Positions 57,720 through 64,000 of a DNA stretch of 64,000 nucleotides are shown here, one piece after another (within the stretch, counting starts at the first letter, position 1; every line of letters starts with the position of its first letter). The stretch lies in assembly GCA_017311185.1 (NCBI GenBank), contig JAESUZ010002383.1, positions 2,294,001 to 2,358,000 of the forward strand, written 5' to 3'. The notes under the pieces are model-generated. The model worked only from the letters and a program-made list of their open reading frames with translations. It did no database searches and was not told where the DNA came from. This stretch comes from Proteles cristata cristata. Taxonomy: Eukaryota; Chordata; Mammalia; Carnivora; Hyaenidae. A program made the translations under genes and the position numbers.

Positions 57720-58340
57720 AACTCTTGCCCCCAACGTCTGTTCTGTGCAGCGAGAGTGATTGTTTTAAAGCCTAAACTGGATCACATCCTACGCTACCTC
57801 AAATCCTTCAGTGGCCTTCTTCTTGAACTTAGAATAAAACCCCGAATTCATACTGAGATCCCATAGAATTTCACCTCAACCCTTACACTGCCTGCCTCAC
57901 TCCCCCTTCTCTACACACAAGACCCTCCTTGCAAGTCCAAACAGAACGTCCCGACCTCACACGGTGCCAGATTCGTGTGCATAGATTCGTGTGTATAGAG
58001 GGGGGCTGTGAAAAAAGGATTCCCAGTTAAATCAGAATTTCAAATAATGATTTTTTTAAGTATAATGGTGCTCCGTGTAGTATTTATCACCTATTTATAG
58101 TTTAAAAAATTACTCTTTACCTCAAATTCAACTATCATGGAGTACCCTGCATTTTATCTGGTAACCCTATACCTGAGGACTTAGGCATTTGCTATTCTTT
58201 CCATCTGAAACCCTCTTCCTTCCAGAGAGTTCCATGTGTCACTCCCTTACCTCCACATTCTGTTTTAGCTTTTCCTCAGAGAAGCCTTCCCTGACCCACA
58301 TACCTGGCCTCTCTGTGTCCTTACTGCACTTTTTTTTTTC
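57720..58340 (+). mobile_element. L2 LINE fossil
   Basis: AACTGGATCACATCCTACGC, CCTTCAGTGGCCTTCTTC, GGCATTTGCTATTCTTTCCA, TCAGAGAAGCCTTCCCTGAC and TACCTGGCCTCTCTGTGTCC follow L2 in order. The central part (57970-58160) is unassigned. Confidence 0.75.
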
Positions 58341-58821
58341 TCCTTGGAATAGTCACCACTTGTGGAAACTATATTCATAGTTTGAGTGGTGAATGAATAA
58401 TTCAAAGACATGACTTGAAAACTAAAGATATTCATGAGGACATGCTTTTCCATGTACACAGCACTTACCCACTTTCATCACTTCATGAGAACCTTCCAAC
58501 AATACAACCACGGCAGGTGAGATAGGCTTTCCCTTGATCTCAGTGAAGAGGGACAAGATGAAAAGCTACAGACAACATAGGTAACTGTATGCAGGCAGGC
58601 AACGGAGCCTCATGTGTTTTCTAGAATACCGTACACCACCCCCTATCAAGGGAGGCAGGAATGTTATGAACAGAAAGTTCAGATGTGCAAGAGGGAGCAA
58701 TAGACTGGGCAATCCAACATGGCTCTCTAGTGGTTAGGGAAGGGTAAGAACTTAAAAGCTACAGTAAGTACTCCATGTGCCAAAAACCAGTAGGCTTCTA
58801 AAGTCAGGATGTCACAGTTTC

Positions 58822-59068
58822 AAAAATCCATCCCAGGGGCGCCTGGGTGGCTTAGTCGGTTAAGCGTCCGACTTTCACTTGGGTCATGATCTCGCGGTTC
58901 GTGGGTTCGAGCCCCGCGTCGGGCTCTGTGCTGACTGCCAGCTCAGAGCCTGGAGCTTATTTCAGAGTCTGTATCTCCCTCTCTCTCTGACCCTCCCCTG
59001 CTCATGCTGTCTCTCTCTCTCTCTCTCCTAGAAATAAATAAAAATATTAAAAAAAAAATCCATCCCAG
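58822..59068 (+). mobile_element. Young felid SINE with target-site duplication
   Basis: The body 58837-59053 is flanked by AAAAATCCATCCCAG at 58822-58836 and 59054-59068. CpGs in GGTTCGTGGGTTCGAGCCCC and GCGTCGGGCTC are retained, as expected for a recent copy. It has the same diagnostic markers as the copies at 2711 and 34257. Confidence 0.96.
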
Positions 59069-59689
59069 ATCACTGTAGGAGAAGCAGCATCAATGTTCCT
59101 TCACACAGGAGAGGCAGCAAATGGATTCCTCCGCCATCAACCACATGGAGGCGCACCGAGATGCTTCCTATAGCCAAGTAGATGTCCCCAGGCAGGCTTC
59201 CTGCTGCAACTGGCCCAGTGGCAAACTGGACCCACCGGGCTGCATCTACATTGAGAGCCAAAGGCACCAAATTTATAGAGGGAGTTGCATTCTAAACACA
59301 GGGTTAGAGCTCCTCTTCTCTGTTTATGGGCAACTCTGCCTTAGGCATAGATTCAGGCAAATAATGCTAACGTGACAATGAGAATAAAAGATGGGTAAGA
59401 AAACTGTGCCTTCTAATAAAATCGGTCCATTCCATTCTAACAGTCCAATCTGAACCCCTGCAATGCCTCAGAGATCTAATATGAATGAGCATTATATTCG
59501 ACTGTCAGTACGTGCGTGAAATACCCCTGGCTTCACATCTTAAACTTAATGTTTCAACAGATTTTTAATGTTACAAATTTCACAACATTTTTCCCAAGGT
59601 TAGAAAGGTGATAGCTGGGAGAAGTTACTCAGAACAAATAAACAAAAATTCTATCGCCTTTTTTTTTTTTTGAAAAGGCTTTAAAGAGA

Positions 59690-60235
59690 ATATTTCATTC
59701 AAAAAATATGTATGCCAGACACCATTATTTCTGTGAACAAAACAGACAAAAATCTCTCCAGAGATTAGTTTCTATGCACTTGGTTTTAATAATGGAGGCT
59801 GAAGGTCACCCCAGGACCTTTGCACTTATGGTTGTCACTGCCCACTAAACACCTCTGCCAGATATGTCCACCTCTTACTCTCTTACCTTCTTCAAGCTGG
59901 TATTCAAATATCATCCTGTCATCTTCTCAGCAGGGCATTTTCTGACTGGTCTATCTAAAACTGACACCACCGGGGCACCTAGCTGGTGTCGGTCAGTAGA
60001 GCATGGGACTCTTGATCTTGGGTTTTTAAGCTCAAGTCCCACAGTGGGTAAAGAAACTGCTTAAAAATAAAATCTAAATAAAATAAAATAAAACTCACAT
60101 CACTTACTGAAATCTAAACGATAGATATTTTACTTTTGTTTTTGTCTGCCTCCCCCTACAAAACACAACCCCAGTGAGGAATGTTCATCTTTCTGTTCAT
60201 TGTTTTATCCCCCAGCACCCAGAAAACCTCAAGAG
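59690..60235 (+). mobile_element. L2 LINE fossils with nested SINE
   Basis: GGACCTTTGCACTTATGG, CTTCTTCAAGCTGGTATTC, GGGCATTTTCTGACTGGTC and, after the SINE, TTTGTTTTTGTCTGCCTCCC and TTGTTTTATCCCCCAGCACC follow sense L2. A small antisense L2 end lies at 59690-59765. Confidence 0.75.
59957..60103 (+). mobile_element. Old carnivore SINE, short body
   Basis: The body 59971-60089 has a tRNA-like head (GGGGCACCTAGCTGG, GTAGAGCATGGGACTCTTGA) and a short ACTGCTTAAAAATAAAATC tail without the felid CTGTGCTGACAG body. The site AAAACTGACACCAC / AAAACTCACATCAC flanks it. This is the layout of the SINE shared with dog-like carnivores. Confidence 0.9.
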
Positions 60236-60584
60236 CAATGAAGGCTTCTCACACCCAGATTGTGGTCTCCTACTAAGAAAGACCAATGGTCCTGAGAGAA
60301 ATGGGAGATTCCGAGTCTAAGGTAGAAATTATGCAGGATGAACCTGGAAGATTTGGTCAGACTAGATAAATAAAAACTATCGGAAACTACCAGTTACGTC
60401 AAAAGGATTCAGAAGACAATACTAATTGGCTCCCACTGGCCAAAGAAGGGGCAGTTTGAGAACCAGTGAGAAAGTAATTAGAGTAGAGTGAACATATCAA
60501 ATGTGTTTCAAACAATGACTTCATAATGGTAAAAGCCAAAAAGCATACAGACAAACAAATCCTGGCCACCAATGGAAGATGCTA

Positions 60585-61450
60585 AGAAACCAACAGGGAA
60601 ACAATGGTGCCTATATGAGCTTCTCTCCTAGCCACTGCATACCAGATGAGGGGCCACTTCTCCCCATAAAGTATTCCTGATATGTTAAGAAGGAACCTCT
60701 AAGGAATTAATGAACCCAGGCATCAATCATCAACAGGTGCTAACATCATAAATACACAGACACTGGGCAATGCGTGCCTCTTGAGAGAAGTAGACAATAC
60801 CATCCATAGAGAAGTTTTGCAAAAAAAAAAAAAAAAAAATTAAGCCTAACTCTGATCAAGTCTCAGATCAATTTACAGGAAATAAAGTGGGGAGAAAACC
60901 CAATTATACAATGACGCCAGGGTCGAATCATCAGAATTCAGAGTATAACAAACTAAGGCAAATGAAGAATTTTCTTAAAAAAACAAAACAAACAAACAAA
61001 AAAAAAAAACAAAAGGAAAAAAGAGTTGGAAGATTCTGGAACCTAAAATCAAAAAGAGCCTTTAGAGACACCAACAATTCTAATGTATGGTCACTACTTG
61101 AAACTCAGTTCAAATAAATAAACTTTAATTTATAAGACTGCCTAGAAAATGCAAATACTAACCTGGTACTATATGATATTAAGGAATTATGTTAATTCTA
61201 GATATGAGATGGTATTATTATCAGTTACACTGGGAGTAGATTTAGGATTCCAAGGAGTCTTAAAGATGCATTTTGCAATATTCACAAATCCTAAGACCTT
61301 TGGATTTTGTTTCAAAATAACGGACCAGCGGAAGGAGTAAATGAAAGGAAATTGGCCAGGAATTGACAATTGCTGAACTGAGTCATGGGTACATGGGAGT
61401 TTGTCATATTCTTCCTTTTGAGATGTTTGAAATTTTCCACAGCGGTTTTA
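60585..61450 (+). mobile_element. Old L1-type 3' UTR fossil
   Basis: ATGATATTAAGGAATTATGT, GGCCAGGAATTGACAATTGC and TGGGTACATGGGAGTTTGTC match a recurrent old L1 3' end. A-rich runs at 60815-60840 and 60977-61025 interrupt it. Confidence 0.5.
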
Positions 61451-62479
61451 TTGGCATGCAACAGAAATGACAAGAGACAGTATTGAAAAGCTGGTGAAAC
61501 ACAAATTGGAGGGACCCACACTTAAGTCCAGTCTGACACATGGATTTCAAGGAGCCAAGGGGTGTGGGTGTGGGGTCTGCCAAGTCTTGTCATTTGCCCT
61601 TCTCACTTTTGTAAGGTGGCAGGTACAGCAAGAATTCGAAGTACAAATGATGTCGTATATGAACCGTAAGAGCAGGAGGGGTTCTCAAGAAGATAAACCT
61701 GGAGGGGCGGGGGGAGTCCGAGCCCACAGAACCAGAGGATCAGTCAGGGTGATTGGCAAACACTCAGCAATAGACTCAGGGACTGTTTAAAAAAATCCAT
61801 TTTCTAAGGATGCATTAGAATTCAGGTAATAAGAGCAATGAAAACACATAGATTTGAAAAGGGTACAAGTAAAGGCTGAATTCAAAAAGAACAGGATCAT
61901 AAATTTCTGTCACCTGCTGTAGTGCCAAGAAATATTATCTCACAGAAAAGGGATTTCCTATGTCAAATGGCTACCTGTTTAAAAGCAATGTGCTGGTATT
62001 CTCAGGCAACGGTGTGGTGATATTTTTAAAGAACTCCCTGACCCATCCCAAAAGGTTAGTTATGTTTTTTCATTCAGGTTTTCTCCTGCGACCAAAACAG
62101 TCAATCCATCGCTGCCCACTCTGACAAATTAGTCTATGCAACACCATTTCTAAGTTATCTCTGGCTGCCAACACAGCCCATAAATCCCAATTATTGTACT
62201 GGTTATTAGGATTTCATTTCATGCTCGCACTCACAAACATTTAAGCTTTCAACCTTTGCTGTTGGGCATTAATCTTGGCATTAATCAAGGGATTAAGTAC
62301 GCTGAATTTAAACTCAAGGTTAATGGCATGCTCAGCCAATATTAGTTTTACATATTGCCATGGGAAAACAGAAAGAGGCAAAGACCTTTCTGCCTGTTGT
62401 TTGTGAAATATAAGACACAGATTGATGAGTAAGGCATGAAATTGCTTCTTTTGTTCTTTCATGAGGGAGTCTCACACAC

Positions 62480-62481
<2 letters not shown>

Positions 62482-62529
<48 letters not shown>

Positions 62530-62533
62530 ACAC
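62482..62533. repeat. (CA)n microsatellite
   Basis: About 25 CA units with one CAAA interruption near the right end. Confidence 0.95.
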
Positions 62534-64000
62534 TCATTAGTCCAGCCCAAATTGGCATTTGAAGCAACAGGCTTGTATAAATCTTAAGATCCGGCCATCG
62601 AACGCTGGGTAATTTGCTTATTTCCAAGCAACATGCAAAGGCAACATAAGTGTTTAAAAAAACAGCACAAACAAATGAAGAAGTCTAGAAGGGTACGAGA
62701 GTTGCTAACATGTGGGTGTCAGGTGTATCAGCATCATCTATCAATGTACTATCAATAGCGGTAAAAAAAATTCGTTCTAAATTTCCTAAAATCTGTTGGC
62801 AGTAAAAAGCTCTGCAGAGGGCTAAGCTAATATACCTGAAACAATGACAGAGTAATTACTTTATAGAGCCTTGTCTTTATAACAGGAATAGTTACACGGC
62901 TCGCAAAAACAGACACAGAACATAAACTGCCCGATGATGTGGAAATGCAAGGCTGCCTAATGAATCATTCGCTCACTGCCACCACTTGGAATGGCTGAGC
63001 ACCTGGTTTTCACAACTTAACGTCCTCAGGAGAATCAGGGCTGTTGCTCTTTTTGAAGGAGGGTATCAAAACTTTGAGTATTCAAAAACTAGCAATGAAG
63101 ATTCATTAATGCAAACTAGCTAAATTAGAGCCATATATTTCAAAAACAATGGGCTCGGAGCATAGATGTGAATGCAAAGTCAAAGGCCATAAATCACTTA
63201 CTTACCAGAGTTTAGTTTGCCTTTGATATGAAGGGGTAACAGTAACGCAAAGTGCAGAAACACTAAGCACTTGACCTCTCTGAGCTGCTCTGTTACCCTG
63301 AGTTGGGGAAAGGCTTAAATAGGGTTGTGCATTTGAGGTGTCTGGCATACAGTAGGGCTCAGTAATGTTTCATTCTTCTCCTAATGTCTTCCACCAACCA
63401 AGGCAATGCCTAGACTCCTTACCACCACACCTAGTCCCTAGGCCAGTGTCAGATACAGAGCAAGCATCTGTGGGAATAATGTGGGGAAATATTGATGGCT
63501 GTACTTTCTGGGATTTACTAAGAAAGACGTGTGGACTGCAAGTTGGTGAGGGTACAAGCGGAAGTTTATAGCCCCATAATTCAGTGGAAGCTGGCACATG
63601 GAGACGACCCAGGGAAAGAAAAATGAAGGCAGAATGCCATCTCCTAGGACTGCGCTGAATCTCAATGCCTCAGTTGAACTGGTGACTGACCACTGTTACT
63701 TTACGTCCTTTTTTGTATCTGTTAAAGTTCTGAGGTTAAACAGAAACAGAAACCAGAACAGGCTCTTCAATAAGGAAAGGAAAGAGGAAAAGCCACTGGT
63801 ACATCTGTTGATCAAGTACCAAATCAGATGAAGATGTCTCTTCTCATTGTTTTTCCAACTGCAAGAGAAACCTGGCATATGATATGTGGTTAGATGAAGT
63901 AACAAAAGAGAAGGAAGGTTTCAAGGAAGCAAGAGGGAAAACAAAACAAAACAAAAGCCAAGACCAAAAACCAGATGCTGTCCAGGATTTTAAAAATACT

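Larger units (their letters stand above)
52573..64000 (-). other. MGAT5: MGAT5 intron (partial, at least 11.4 kb) before residue 192
   Basis: This is intronic DNA upstream of the residue 192-215 exon, reaching the right edge. It contains three SINEs, several MIR and L2 fragments, an L1-type segment and a (CA)n microsatellite. I searched by eye for the preceding exon (expected to include KWMKDMWRSDPCYADYG) and saw no match. Nothing is identified at about 52670-55890, 56120-56510, 56950-57340, 58350-58820, 59060-59690, 60240-60580, 61460-62470 and 62540-64000. Confidence 0.85.

Noticed and set aside
62482..62533. Regular short repeats resembling a repeat array
   Set aside because: It is a (CA)n microsatellite with no spacers; a CRISPR array is not expected in a mammalian genome.
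52573..64000. Upstream MGAT5 exon (residues before 192)
   Set aside because: No stretch encodes the expected segment before VENWCP, so the exon is taken to lie outside the window.

Overview
The window is nuclear DNA of a carnivoran, almost certainly a cat-family (felid) species. It carries about 23 tRNA-Lys-derived carnivore SINEs, most with the felid-type body (a GGGCGCCTGGGTGGCTCAG-like head, then GGGCTCTGTGCTGACAG, a CT-rich stretch and an AATAAA-containing A-rich tail). These sit on a background of old mammalian repeats (MIR, L2, L1M, hAT-Charlie, MaLR LTR). There is no bacterial or viral gene organisation.

The only gene I can support is MGAT5, alpha-1,6-mannosylglycoprotein 6-beta-N-acetylglucosaminyltransferase A (GnT-V, family GT18), on the minus strand. 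Six consecutive internal coding exons are present, in transcript order 52501-52572, 50736-50897, 47275-47444, 43676-43810, 37386-37519 and 23352-23485. Joined, they give 807 nt, an open frame of 269 codons that corresponds to human residues 192-460. All six have AG acceptors and GT donors, and the intron phases are compatible throughout (0, 0, 2, 2, 1). The numbering is anchored by the catalytic Glu297, the basic motif at 264-269 and the sequons at Asn334, Asn433 and Asn447. The exons coding for the cytoplasmic tail, membrane anchor and stem (1-191) lie beyond the right edge. Those coding for the C-terminal donor-binding half (461-741) lie beyond the left edge.

Layout: 1-23351 is part of one very large intron, 23486-52500 holds the exon cluster with introns of 1.6 to 13.9 kb, and 52573-64000 is part of another large intron. 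Introns make up about 98.7% of the window. They contain SINEs of several ages (some with perfect target-site duplications), nested insertions, microsatellites, DNA-transposon fossils, one MaLR LTR and a very short L1 insertion.

I found no previously undescribed system. The points most worth checking are a probable Arg-to-Trp change in the residue 216-269 exon, a (TG)18 tract starting 12 nt inside the intron after the residue 417-460 exon, a low-complexity acceptor tract on the catalytic exon, a recently active SINE subfamily, inverted SINE pairs around single exons, and an unidentified coding-like patch at 22.5-23.3 kb. Repeat-family names come from recall of consensus sequences, not from a database search, and repeat boundaries are approximate to about 10-20 bp unless target-site duplications fix them.
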